Shown here: piece after piece, positions 16,024-24,035 of the stretch | How positions within the stretch are numbered: the stretch's first letter is position 1 | How the letters are laid out: every line of letters begins with the position of its first letter | Source of the DNA: Desulfobaculum sp044987625 | GTDB lineage: Bacteria > Desulfobacterota > Desulfovibrionia > Desulfovibrionales > Desulfovibrionaceae | Length of the DNA stretch: 64,000 nucleotides | Reading direction: 5' to 3' | Assembly (NCBI RefSeq): GCF_044987625.1 | Contig: NZ_JBJDSB010000002.1 | Span: 434,001-498,000, forward strand | The notes under the pieces: generated by a model | Told to the model about the DNA's origin: nothing | Seen by the model: the letters and a program-made list of their open reading frames with translations, nothing else | Database searches by the model: none | Translations under genes and position numbers: made by a program

Positions 16024-17021
16024 TACCAGCTCCTTTCCTTGATTGTGGGTTCTTCTTCGCGGAAATCGAGCAGCGGTGGTGTGGCGGTGGTATCCGTCCC
16101 CGCCGCGTAGTCAAAGAGCCGGTTGATTTCGCGGTTCATCTTTTGGCGCAGGGCAAGGATGGGAATGTCCATGGGGCAGGCGCGTTCGCACTCGCCGCAT
16201 TCCGTACACCGCCCCGCCGTATGCAGGGTGTGCATGATTTGGAACATCAGTTTCTCGCGTGGGTGGTCCTCCTGCGTAACCCAGTGCGGGTCGCGCGTTT
16301 GGGCGGCGCATTGGTCGCGGCAGACGCACAGCGGGCAGGCATTGCGGCAGGCGTAGCACCGGATGCACCGCGACATCTGCTCCTCCCAAAAGGCGAAGCG
16401 CGCTGGCTCGTCCATGTCTTCAAGCATGGCGAGGGTGCGTCCGGGCGTGAGCGGGGCGTCCACCGCGCCGCTGCGTTCCCCGATGAATTTGTCGGCCAGC
16501 AGGGCGTCCGGATAGGCGCAGGAGCGGCACTTTTCCGCCAGCACCTGCTCGCGCCGCAAAACGTGGGTCTCTGCGCCGCAGGTGACGGTGACGTTGTCCC
16601 CGTCCATGCTGATGGCGTCCGCGTGGCCGCATCCGGCAAGGCGCAGCACCTCCGCCGGGCTGACCACACCGCTACAGCTGAGGCCGAAGACCGTAATCTC
16701 GTCGCGGTCGATGAGATTTTCCTGAATGAGTTCCACAATGGTGCGGCTGTCGCAGCCCTTGGCGACGATGCCTACCTTAATGGTGCGGCTGTCGCAGCCC
16801 TTGGCGACGATGCCTACCTTTTGCCCGCGCAGGTCCGTGAGGTAGCGGGCAAGGTTGTGCACGCACGTGGGGCCAAGGACCATGCGGTCCAGATCGGCCT
16901 CCGTGCGGATGAACAGGGGCGCGGCGTGCAGGGCGTCCGGCCCCGTGCCCCACGCCAGCATGACATCCAGCCGGGGCAGGGCTTCGCGGATGGCGTCCTT
17001 GAGGGTATCGAGCTTAGACAC
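16023..17021 (-). CDS. flxC: FlxC-like 4Fe-4S protein with an internal duplication
   Basis: A 332-aa iron-sulfur protein with an N-terminal FrhB/FdhB-like region and two C-terminal cluster motifs, CIRCYACRNACP and CTECGECERACP. I chose the GTG at 17021 (AAGGAG eight bases upstream; it overlaps the flxD stop). The frame is open much further upstream but only as a shadow of flxD. Residues 68-81 and 82-95 are two exact copies of KVGIVAKGCDSRTI, caused by a perfect 42-bp tandem duplication at 16737-16820. The repeated unit covers a conserved KGCD-S-R motif. The protein stays in frame, but its fold around this motif may be disturbed. Confidence 0.85.
   Translation of the reverse strand: MSKLDTLKDAIREALPRLDVMLAWGTGPDALHAAPLFIRTEADLDRMVLGPTCVHNLARYLTDLRGQKVGIVAKGCDSRTIKVGIVAKGCDSRTIVELIQENLIDRDEITVFGLSCSGVVSPAEVLRLAGCGHADAISMDGDNVTVTCGAETHVLRREQVLAEKCRSCAYPDALLADKFIGERSGAVDAPLTPGRTLAMLEDMDEPARFAFWEEQMSRCIRCYACRNACPLCVCRDQCAAQTRDPHWVTQEDHPREKLMFQIMHTLHTAGRCTECGECERACPMDIPILALRQKMNREINRLFDYAAGTDTTATPPLLDFREEEPTIKERSW
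16737..16820 (-). repeat. Perfect 42-bp tandem duplication inside flxC
   Basis: Two adjacent identical copies of 42 bases (16737-16778 and 16779-16820) with no mismatch, encoding a repeated 14-residue segment. The lack of any divergence suggests a recent slippage event or an assembly artefact. Confidence 0.95.
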
Positions 17022-17523
17022 TGTGCGGCTCCTTTTCTGCGTGGACGGGCATCTGCGCCTGAGTGGCGGCTTGGAAGCGGGCAAGCTCCGCACCCGCCTC
17101 GCCGGGGGAGAAGGTCGGAATGGGGCCAAGGGCGTGAATCTGCTCGGTGAAGGTGGTAACCACCTGCTGCCAGCGCTGGCCCTCGGAGGCCGAAACCCAT
17201 GTGTACTCAAAGCGTCCGGGCGCAATGCCGATGATGGGCAGGAAGGACTTCAGCGCTTCCAGCCGCCTGCGGGCGTAGAAGTTGCCTTTGGAGTAGTGGC
17301 AGTCGTTGGGGTGGCAGCCGGAGACCAGCACCCCGTCAGCGCCGCTGAGCAGCGCCTTGACCACGAACAGCGGATTCATGCGTCCGGAGCAGGGCACGCG
17401 GATGACGCGCAGGTCCGTTGGCTGGCTAAAGCGGCCAACACCGGCGGTGTCCGCGCCCCCGTAGGAGCACCAGTTGCACAAAAAGCCTATGATCCGCAGT
17501 TCCTTGCCGTTTAGAACTGGCAT
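17014..17523 (-). CDS. flxD: FlxD (MvhD-like 2Fe-2S subunit)
   Basis: A 169-aa protein of the methyl-viologen-reducing hydrogenase delta family, which links a donor module to HdrA. The cysteine motifs FLCNWCSYGGAD, RVPCSGRM and SGCHPNDCHY are all present. The start is the ATG at 17523, which lies 13 bases inside the 3' end of hdrA, so the two are translationally coupled. The frame is open upstream to 17622 only as a shadow of hdrA. In this context it should pass electrons from FlxABC to HdrA. Confidence 0.92.
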   Translation of the reverse strand: MPVLNGKELRIIGFLCNWCSYGGADTAGVGRFSQPTDLRVIRVPCSGRMNPLFVVKALLSGADGVLVSGCHPNDCHYSKGNFYARRRLEALKSFLPIIGIAPGRFEYTWVSASEGQRWQQVVTTFTEQIHALGPIPTFSPGEAGAELARFQAATQAQMPVHAEKEPHSV

Positions 17524-19469
17524 AACGCATTGACCTCGGCGAGTATCTGGTTGTCTGTGAAGTGCTGGAGCTGGATGGCTCCTTGCGGGCAGGTAGAGGT
17601 GCAGATGCCGCAGCCCTGACACACCGTTTCAATGACTGAGGCCTTGGTCTGGCCGCGGAAGTCCGTCATTTCAATGGCGCCGAAGGGGCAGGTGGATTCG
17701 CATTTGCCGCAACCCACACAGCGGGACATGGACACCAGCGAAACCTGCGGGTCGCTCTCCAGTTTGTCCTTGGAGAGCAGGCCCACCACCTTGCAGGCGG
17801 CGGCGCTGCCCTGCGCCACGGAAGAGGGGATATCCTTCGGTCCCTGACAGGACCCGGCCAAAAAGACACCGGCGGTGTTGGTTTCCACGGGTTTGAGCTT
17901 GGGGTGCCCTTCCATGTAGAAGCCGTAATGGTCGTAAGAGATGCGCAGTTTTTCCGCGAGGTCCGGCGCGCCCTTGGCGGCCTCGGCCCCGACGGCCAGC
18001 ACCACAAGGTCGGCCTCAACCTCAACCTGCGTGCCCATGAGCGTATCCGCCCCGCGCACGATGAGCCGGTCCCCGGAGGGGTAAATCATGGACACGCGGC
18101 CACGGATGTAGCGCGCGCCGTATTCCTCCTGCGCGCGGCGGACGAACTCGTCGTAGCTCTTTCCGGGAGCGCGGATGTCCATATAGAAGACGTAGGACTG
18201 GGAGTCCGGCAGGTGGTCCTTGGCTAGGATGGTCTGCTTGGCCGTGTACATGCAGCAAAAGCCCGAACAGTAGGGCCGGTCCACGGACTTATCGCGCGAG
18301 CCGACGCACTGGATGAACACAATATCCCGTGGCTCCTTGCCGTCTGAGGGGCGCTTGATGTGCCCGCCCGTCGGGCCGGAGGCGGACAGCATGCGCTCGA
18401 ATTGCAGGGAGGTGACAACGTCCGGATAGCGGCCGCCGCCGTACTCGCCGTAGCGCGTGTGGTCGAAGAGGTCATAGCCCGTGGCCGTGATGATGGCGCC
18501 CACGTGCTCGGTGACCATTTCGTCCTGCTGGGTAAAGTCGATGGCTTCCGTGGGACAGAATTTGGCGCATGCGCCGCATTTGTCCTTGGTGAGCTTGATG
18601 CAGAATTCCGGGTTGATGGCGGCCTTTTTGGGGATGGCCTGTGGGAAGGGGATGCCGATGGCCGTGGTGGGGGCGAGGCCTTCGTTGAACGGGTCCTCGG
18701 TCTTTTTGGCCGGGCACTTTTCCATACACAGGCCGCAGCCGGTGCACGCGTCCCAGTTCACGTAGCGCGCCTTTTGGCGCACCTTGACGGTGAAGTTGCC
18801 CACGTAGCCGTCAACCTGCTCCACCTCGGACAGGGCGTGGAGGGTGATGTTCGGGTGTTGGGCGATTTCCACCATGCGCGGGCCGAGGATACAGCTGGAG
18901 CAGTCCACGGTGGGGAAGGTTTTATCCAGCTTGGCCATCTTGCCGCCGATGGTCTGGGTGCGCTCCACAAGCACCACATCAAGGCCCGCCTCGGCGCAGT
19001 CCAGCGCGGCCTGAATGCCCGCCACGCCGCCGCCGATGACCATGACCCGCTTGGTGACGTCAAACTGCGAGGAGGACAGCGGGCTGTCGTTTCGCAGTTT
19101 GGCGACGGCCATGTGGACAAGGTCCGTGGCTTTGGCGGTGTTGGCGTCCCGGTCCTTGCCAATCCACGAGACGTGCTCGCGGATGTTGGCCATTTCGAAC
19201 ATGTAGGGGTTCAGCCCCGCGCGCTGGACGGCCTTGCGGAAGGTCGCCTCGTGCATGCGCGGCGTGCAGGAGGCCACGACAACGCCGTCAAGGGCATGGT
19301 CGTGCACGGCCTGTATGATGCCCTCCTGCCCCGGTTCCGAGCAGGCGTAGAGGGTGTCCGTTGCGTAGGCCACATCGGGGAACAGGCGCGCGGCCTCGGC
19401 AACCTTGGCCGTCTCCACGGTTCCTTCGATGTTGCTGCCGCAGTGGCACACGAAAACTCCGATTCTCAT
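17511..19469 (-). CDS. hdrA: HdrA-like FAD/4Fe-4S subunit (flavin-based bifurcation)
   Basis: This 652-aa subunit holds the FAD at which electrons are split. The N-terminus (FVCHCGSNIEG) and VASCTPRMHE are typical HdrA. The FAD Rossmann motif VIGGGVAGIQAAL lies about residues 145-157. Four ferredoxin-type motifs follow: CTGCGLCMEKCP, CGACAKFCP, CVGCGKCESTCP and CQGCGICTSTCP. The length is that of the bacterial Flx-associated HdrA rather than the longer selenoprotein fusions. It overlaps flxD and lies 22 bases after hdrB. Bifurcation to ferredoxin and a disulfide is known for relatives and inferred here. Confidence 0.94.
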   Translation of the reverse strand: MRIGVFVCHCGSNIEGTVETAKVAEAARLFPDVAYATDTLYACSEPGQEGIIQAVHDHALDGVVVASCTPRMHEATFRKAVQRAGLNPYMFEMANIREHVSWIGKDRDANTAKATDLVHMAVAKLRNDSPLSSSQFDVTKRVMVIGGGVAGIQAALDCAEAGLDVVLVERTQTIGGKMAKLDKTFPTVDCSSCILGPRMVEIAQHPNITLHALSEVEQVDGYVGNFTVKVRQKARYVNWDACTGCGLCMEKCPAKKTEDPFNEGLAPTTAIGIPFPQAIPKKAAINPEFCIKLTKDKCGACAKFCPTEAIDFTQQDEMVTEHVGAIITATGYDLFDHTRYGEYGGGRYPDVVTSLQFERMLSASGPTGGHIKRPSDGKEPRDIVFIQCVGSRDKSVDRPYCSGFCCMYTAKQTILAKDHLPDSQSYVFYMDIRAPGKSYDEFVRRAQEEYGARYIRGRVSMIYPSGDRLIVRGADTLMGTQVEVEADLVVLAVGAEAAKGAPDLAEKLRISYDHYGFYMEGHPKLKPVETNTAGVFLAGSCQGPKDIPSSVAQGSAAACKVVGLLSKDKLESDPQVSLVSMSRCVGCGKCESTCPFGAIEMTDFRGQTKASVIETVCQGCGICTSTCPQGAIQLQHFTDNQILAEVNALCQF

Positions 19470-19491
19470 CTGTTTTTCTCCTCGCTGTGTC

Positions 19492-20388
19492 CTAGGCGGT
19501 CGCCTTGGCGTCTGCGGCCTTCGGACCTATGCGGTCCAGCAGCTTGAAGGGCGGGACATAGAGCTTGTCCAGTCCGAGGGCGGCATCATCAAGGCCGAGG
19601 GCCAACCCGATGAGCTGGGAATAGTAGAACACCGGCATATTGTGGCGGGTGTTGTTGTCGCGGTTGATTTGGCCTTGGCGCATGTCCAGATTCATCTGGC
19701 ACAGCGGGCAGGCGGTGACGATGGCGTCCGCGCCCATGGATTCGGCCACGTCGAGGATGCGGCCGGACAGCCGCGTGACCACGCCGCGCCGCGTTACGCC
19801 AAGGGACGCGCCGCAGCATTCCGTCTTGAGCGGGAAGGGAACAATCTCCGCGCCAAGGGCGGGCATGAGTATGTCCAGCGACATGGGGTTTTCCGGGTCG
19901 CCGAAGTTCATCAGCTCCTTGGGGCGGCTGAGCATGCAGCCGTAATAGGGGGCGAGCTTCAGGCCGGTCAGGGGCTTTGTGGTGCGGTCCTTCAGGCCCT
20001 GCGCGCCGATGTGTTCAAAGATGATTTGCAGCACCGAGACGATGGGGATGTCCGTTGGGATGGCGCCGTCCACAAGGCGTTCCACCTTGGCGCGGAAGGC
20101 GTCGTCCTGCAGTTTTTGTCTGGTGGAACGCAGGTTTTTGAGACAGCTGGGGCAGGGGGTGGTGATGGTGTCCAGCCCCATGGTGCCGGCCTGCATAATG
20201 TTGCGGGCGGACAGCGCCGCCGAGAGGACCGGGTCCACGGCGTGGGCGGGGGTGGACCCGCAGCAGCTCCAGCCGGGAATTTCCTGAAGGCCAATGCCGA
20301 GCTGCTCGCAAATGGCGCGGGTGGACGCGTCGTATTCGATGGACGTCCCCGTTGCGGAACAGCCGGGATAGTAGGCGAAGCGGCTCAT
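19492..20388 (-). CDS. hdrB: HdrB-like CCG-domain subunit (disulfide site)
   Basis: A 298-aa protein with two cysteine-rich CCG domains, GWSCCGSTPAH with an upstream CSATG, and TECCGASLGVTRR with ACPLCQMN. In methanogen HdrB these hold the noncubane 4Fe-4S clusters that reduce the heterodisulfide. In Desulfovibrio the partner is thought to be DsrC-type disulfide rather than CoM-S-S-CoB; that is from general knowledge. Its ATG overlaps the hdrC stop by four bases. Confidence 0.93.
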   Translation of the reverse strand: MSRFAYYPGCSATGTSIEYDASTRAICEQLGIGLQEIPGWSCCGSTPAHAVDPVLSAALSARNIMQAGTMGLDTITTPCPSCLKNLRSTRQKLQDDAFRAKVERLVDGAIPTDIPIVSVLQIIFEHIGAQGLKDRTTKPLTGLKLAPYYGCMLSRPKELMNFGDPENPMSLDILMPALGAEIVPFPLKTECCGASLGVTRRGVVTRLSGRILDVAESMGADAIVTACPLCQMNLDMRQGQINRDNNTRHNMPVFYYSQLIGLALGLDDAALGLDKLYVPPFKLLDRIGPKAADAKATA

Positions 20389-20945
20389 CTGGACGTCTCC
20401 TGTGCGTAGCGCTTGAATATCTTGGCGATTTCCTCACGGCCCTGCACGTCGTGCGGCTTGAAGGAAATTTTGCCCTTGGCAAGCACGGCGGGGCCAAGGT
20501 CCGTGTCGGACAAAAAGCGCCCGGTGCGCGTTTTCCACGAGGCCATAAGGCCTGCTTCGAACACGCGCCCGTGTTTTTCGACGGACTCAAGGAAGCACTC
20601 CCAGAACTTGCGGATGTCGCGCTCGGAGACCACGCCCTCGCGTCCGGCGATGTTGCGCAGCACGTCCATGATGTGGGCGACGTCGATATTATTGGGGCAG
20701 CGCGCGGTGCACGTTTCGCACGAGGCGCACAGCCAGATGGCGCTGGAGGAGAGGACGCGCTTTTTTTGGCCGTTTTGCAACAGGCGCATGATTTGGCTGA
20801 CCGGGATGTCGTAGGCGAACCCCACGGGGCATCCGGCCGTACACTTGCCGCACTGGTAGCACAGCGCGATGTTTTGGCCGCTTTCTCGCTGGACTTCGTC
20901 GATGAAGTCCCGGTCGTATGTGTCGTTGACTCTGACGGGTTCCAT
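20385..20945 (-). CDS. hdrC: HdrC-like ferredoxin subunit
   Basis: A 186-aa soluble protein with two 4Fe-4S motifs, CYQCGKCTAGCP (about 29-40) and CASCETCTARCP (about 73-84), that passes electrons from HdrA to HdrB. The ATG at 20945 has AGGA seven bases upstream; a longer frame to 21014 is not protein-like. It is the first gene after adh and is separated from it by a 115-base gap that contains two strong hairpins. Confidence 0.93.
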   Translation of the reverse strand: MEPVRVNDTYDRDFIDEVQRESGQNIALCYQCGKCTAGCPVGFAYDIPVSQIMRLLQNGQKKRVLSSSAIWLCASCETCTARCPNNIDVAHIMDVLRNIAGREGVVSERDIRKFWECFLESVEKHGRVFEAGLMASWKTRTGRFLSDTDLGPAVLAKGKISFKPHDVQGREEIAKIFKRYAQETSR

Positions 20946-20972
20946 GGTGCGATCCTGCTTGCTGTGGTGGTG

Positions 20973-21007
20973 GGCGGGCGGCCAAAGGGGGGAGCTGGCC
21001 GCCCGCC
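20973..21007 (-). other. Intercistronic hairpin 2 (adh-hdrC gap)
   Basis: GGCGGGCGGCCA (20973-20984) pairs perfectly with TGGCCGCCCGCC (20996-21007). There is no T-run. It lies about 28 bases upstream of the hdrC start. Confidence 0.75.
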
Positions 21008-21021
21008 GACACAATGAGAGC

Positions 21022-21049
21022 GCCGGTTCCCGCCGTATCGGGAACCGGC
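21022..21049 (-). other. Intercistronic hairpin 1, just after adh
   Basis: GCCGGTTCCCG (21022-21032) pairs with CGGGAACCGGC (21039-21049), 11 bp with a 6-base loop, 11 bases after the adh stop. No T-run follows. It may act as an attenuator or as a 3' stabiliser of the adh message. Confidence 0.75.
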
Positions 21050-21060
21050 AGGAGGTGTCT

Positions 21061-22242
21061 TTACAGGGCCTGCTCGTAGATGCGGCGGACGTCGTCGTCC
21101 GTGGGGCAGCGGGGGTTGGTCAGACCGCAGGCGTCCTTCTGGGCGTTGTCGGCCATGGTGGCGATGTCCTTCTTCTGGACGTCCTTGCCGTAGCGCTTGC
21201 CAAGCTCGGTGAGGTTGGCGGGGATGCCTACGTCGGCGGACAGCACGCGGATGGCGTGCAGGCAGCGTTCGGCGGCGTCGCGCTTGGACATGCCGGAGAT
21301 GTCTTCGCCCATCCACTCGGCCATTTCGGCAAAGCGTTCCACACAGGCGATGAGGTTGAACTGCTCAACGTGGGGCAGCAGGATGGCGTTGCATTCGCCG
21401 TGGGGCAGGTCGTAGTAGCCGCCCAGCTGGTGCGCCATGGCGTGCACGTGGCCGAGGCTGGCGTTGTTGAAGGCCATACCGGCGAGGTACTGGGCGTAGC
21501 ACATGCCTTCGCGGGCTTCGATGTCCTGTCCGTTTGCCACGGCGCGGCGCAGGAAGGTGAAGATGAGCTTGATGGCCTTTTCCGCGCAGGCGTCGGTGAG
21601 CGGGGTGGCGATGGTGGACACGTACGCCTCAACGGCGTGGGTCAGGGCGTCCATGCCAGTGGCGGCGGTAAGCGCCGGGGGCATGCCCATCATCAGGGTG
21701 GGGTCGTCCAGCGCGATGCCGGGGGTGACGCGCCAGTCCACGATGGCCATCTTCACCTTGCGGGAGGTGTCCGTGATGATGCAGAAGCGGGTCATTTCGG
21801 ACGCGGTGCCTGCGGTGGTGTTCACGGCGACGTAGGGGGGCATGGGCTTGGTGGACTTGTCGATGCCCTCAAAGTCATGAATCTTGCCGCCGTTGGAGAC
21901 GACAAGGCCGATGCCCTTGCCACAGTCGTGCGAGCTGCCGCCGCCCAGGGTGATGAGGGAGTCGCAGCCGTTCTTCTCATAGACCTTAACGCCGTCGTGC
22001 ACGTTCTTGTCGGTGGGGTTCGGCACGGTTTCGTCGTAGACGACGCAGTCCATGCCGTTTTCCTTCAGCAGGTCAACAATCTGCTGGGTGATGCCAACCT
22101 TGGTGATGCCCTTGTCCGTGACGAGCAGGGGCTTCTTGCCGCCGAGAGCCGTGATGCGGGCGGGGATTTCCTTGTGTGCGCCGATGCCTACAAGAGTAAC
22201 ACTGGGGATAAAGAAACCGTTCACTTCTTCCCGTACTGCCAT
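21061..22242 (-). CDS. adh: Iron-containing alcohol dehydrogenase
   Basis: A 393-aa group III (Fe-dependent) NAD-linked alcohol dehydrogenase. Nucleotide-binding GGGSSHDCGKG (about 98-108) and the metal-binding stretch AMAHQLGGYYDLPHGECNA (His residues about 263-280) are clear. It is the first gene of the transcript and sits directly before hdrCBA-flxDCBA, as in Desulfovibrio, where it is tied to ethanol oxidation. A well-matched sigma-54 promoter lies about 80 bases upstream, and the likely activator is encoded next door. Confidence 0.95.
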   Translation of the reverse strand: MAVREEVNGFFIPSVTLVGIGAHKEIPARITALGGKKPLLVTDKGITKVGITQQIVDLLKENGMDCVVYDETVPNPTDKNVHDGVKVYEKNGCDSLITLGGGSSHDCGKGIGLVVSNGGKIHDFEGIDKSTKPMPPYVAVNTTAGTASEMTRFCIITDTSRKVKMAIVDWRVTPGIALDDPTLMMGMPPALTAATGMDALTHAVEAYVSTIATPLTDACAEKAIKLIFTFLRRAVANGQDIEAREGMCYAQYLAGMAFNNASLGHVHAMAHQLGGYYDLPHGECNAILLPHVEQFNLIACVERFAEMAEWMGEDISGMSKRDAAERCLHAIRVLSADVGIPANLTELGKRYGKDVQKKDIATMADNAQKDACGLTNPRCPTDDDVRRIYEQAL

Positions 22243-22319
22243 TTCACACCGTCCTTAGCTTGTGTGTTTGCGATGCCATGCAATCCGTACTGCTTGAACT
22301 CGCGAGTTGCTTCCCTAGA

Positions 22320-22336
22320 GGCAAAGAGCGGGCCAA
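22320..22336 (-). promoter_or_regulatory. Sigma-54 (-24/-12) promoter of adh
   Basis: On the minus strand the sequence reads TTGGCCCGCTCTTTGCC, with the invariant GG and GC ten bases apart; it differs from the TGGCAC-N5-TTGC consensus at only one or two informative positions. The transcript would start near 22309 and have a leader of about 67 bases before the adh ATG. Confidence 0.8.
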
Positions 22337-22391
22337 AATGAAAAGTGTGATATTCCGAATGCTTAGAGAAAATACCATCTGGGCAGAATGT

Positions 22392-22420
22392 CCCACGGTG
22401 GTGGGCCAGAGTGCGCACTC
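22392..22420 (-). promoter_or_regulatory. Candidate enhancer (activator-binding) palindromes
   Basis: CCCAC-GGTG-GTGGG (22392-22405) and the perfect palindrome GAGTGCGCACTC (22409-22420) lie about 60-85 bases upstream of the -24 element, the usual distance for a sigma-54 activator. Which one is bound is unknown. Confidence 0.4.
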
Positions 22421-22584
22421 GGGTCAAAAGTGGTGTGTTTTCGCGGATGTGGGTCTATGGAAAAGCGCATGTGGCGGGATCTGCCGGGGTGGTGTGTCAG
22501 TTTGCGCCGCTTTGTGACGGGGTTGGGTCAAATAGCGCCGGGCCTTGTTGCGCGAGGACGCGCAAGGTTGCGGAAGGCATACGG

Positions 22585-22616
22585 AAAAAGGACGGCGCGG
22601 GGCGTCGTCCTTTTTT
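22585..22616 (-). terminator. Rho-independent terminator after the response regulator
   Basis: AAAAAGGACG (22585-22594) pairs with CGTCCTTTTT (22606-22615). On the minus strand the stem is followed by TTTTT; the plus strand also has a T-run, so it can work both ways. The rest of 22617-22694 shows nothing further. Confidence 0.85.
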
Positions 22617-22694
22617 GTGGTGGTGGGCAGGGTGCGTTTTGAAATGCGCGGGGCAGGGCGGTGAGGCGGCGCGGTATGGGCGTCGCGCCGCGCC

Positions 22695-24035
22695 CTACAG
22701 GTCGAACTTTTCGATTTTGCGGTATAGGGTCTTGCGGCCAATGCCTAGAGCCTTGGCGGTCTGTTGGCGGTTGCCGCCGTAGAAGTCCAGCGCCTTGGCG
22801 ATATGCTCGCGCTCCATGCGCTCAAGGGACAATACGCCCCCGGCTTGGCCGCTGGCGGGCTGGTCGGAGATTTCGCGTGGCAGACAGGCGCGGGTGATGA
22901 CGCCGTTGTCGGACAGGATGATGCTGCGCTCCAGCACGTTGCGCAGTTCTCGGATGTTTCCCGGCCAGTCGTAAGAGAGCAGGCTTTGCATGGCGCGCTC
23001 GCTGACCGTGTACTCCCCCTGTCCTTTTTGGCGGCCCAGTTGGGCAAGGAAGTAGTCCACGAGCAGGGGTACGTCTTCACGGCGCTCGCCCAGGGTGGGC
23101 AGGCTGATGTTGAAGACATTAATGCGGTGGAAGAGCGCCTCGTGGAAGCGCCCGGCTTCAACCTCATCCGCAAGGTTGCGGTTGGTGGCGAACAGGAAGC
23201 GGATGTCTACGGTGCGCTCGTCCTTTTCCCCCACGCGGCGGTAGGTGTGCGACTCCAGAACGCGCAGCAGGGAGGCCTGCACCTCAATGGGCAGTTCGCC
23301 GATTTCATCAAGGAACAGTGTGCCGGTGTGGGCGAAGTTCATCAGCCCTTCGCGGTTGTCCGTTGCGCCGGTGAAGGAGCCTTTGGTGTGTCCAAACAGC
23401 TCACTGCGCGAGAGTTCCTTTTGCAGGGTGGCGCAGTTTTTGACGATGAGGGGCTTATCCGCCCTTTGGCTGGCGGCGTGCAGGCAGCGCGCCACCACGT
23501 CCTTGCCCGCGCCGGATTCGCCGGTGATGAGCACAGGGACGTCCGTTGGGGCGACTTTGTCGATGAGGTAGCGGATGTGCTTCACCGCGGCGGAGCTGCC
23601 CACCATCTGCGTGGATGACGTGGTCTTTTGCGTGTGCTTGTAGCTGCGGTTCTCGCGCTGGAGGCAGGCGCGCTGCCACGCGCGGTCCACCACCAGCTCC
23701 ACGCGGTCCAGCCGGAAAGGCTTGGTGATGTAGTCGTACGCGCCGATGCGGATGGCCTCAACGGCGTTGTCGATGTTGCCATGTCCGGTGATGAGGATGA
23801 CCTCGGCGTCCGGCTCCATGTCTTTAAATTCGGTAAGCAGCTCCAGCCCGTCGCCATCGGGCAGGCGGATGTCGGAGATAATGACGTCGAAGCGGTGGCG
23901 GCGGACGGCGTCGCGCGCGGCGTGCGCGCAGTCCGCCGTGTGGACGGTGCGTTCCGGGCTCGCGAGTTCCTTACTCAGCAGCTTGAGGATGGATTCTTCG
24001 TCATCCACCACAAGGACGTTGTACGGTTCAGGCAT
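22695..24035 (-). CDS. Sigma-54-dependent response regulator (NtrC/AtoC type)
   Basis: A 446-aa activator with an N-terminal receiver domain (phospho-acceptor Asp 55 in IISDIRLPD), a central AAA+ domain (Walker A TGESGAGKD about 171-179; sigma-54 contact loop GSFTGA at 219-224; Walker B LFLDEIGE) and a C-terminal Fis-type helix-turn-helix (NRQQTAKALGIGRKTLYRK). The ATG at 24035 overlaps the kinase stop by eight bases, so the pair is one two-component system. The adh sigma-54 promoter lies beyond its 3' end, making adh-hdr-flx the natural target. From memory, the corresponding regulator in D. vulgaris was mapped to adh; I cannot check that here. Confidence 0.93.
   Translation of the reverse strand: MPEPYNVLVVDDEESILKLLSKELASPERTVHTADCAHAARDAVRRHRFDVIISDIRLPDGDGLELLTEFKDMEPDAEVILITGHGNIDNAVEAIRIGAYDYITKPFRLDRVELVVDRAWQRACLQRENRSYKHTQKTTSSTQMVGSSAAVKHIRYLIDKVAPTDVPVLITGESGAGKDVVARCLHAASQRADKPLIVKNCATLQKELSRSELFGHTKGSFTGATDNREGLMNFAHTGTLFLDEIGELPIEVQASLLRVLESHTYRRVGEKDERTVDIRFLFATNRNLADEVEAGRFHEALFHRINVFNISLPTLGERREDVPLLVDYFLAQLGRQKGQGEYTVSERAMQSLLSYDWPGNIRELRNVLERSIILSDNGVITRACLPREISDQPASGQAGGVLSLERMEREHIAKALDFYGGNRQQTAKALGIGRKTLYRKIEKFDL

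Noticed and set aside
22271..22291. Another possible sigma-54 site on the minus strand (GGATTGCAT)
   Set aside because: The -24 position reads GC instead of the required GG, whereas the site at 22320-22336 fits.
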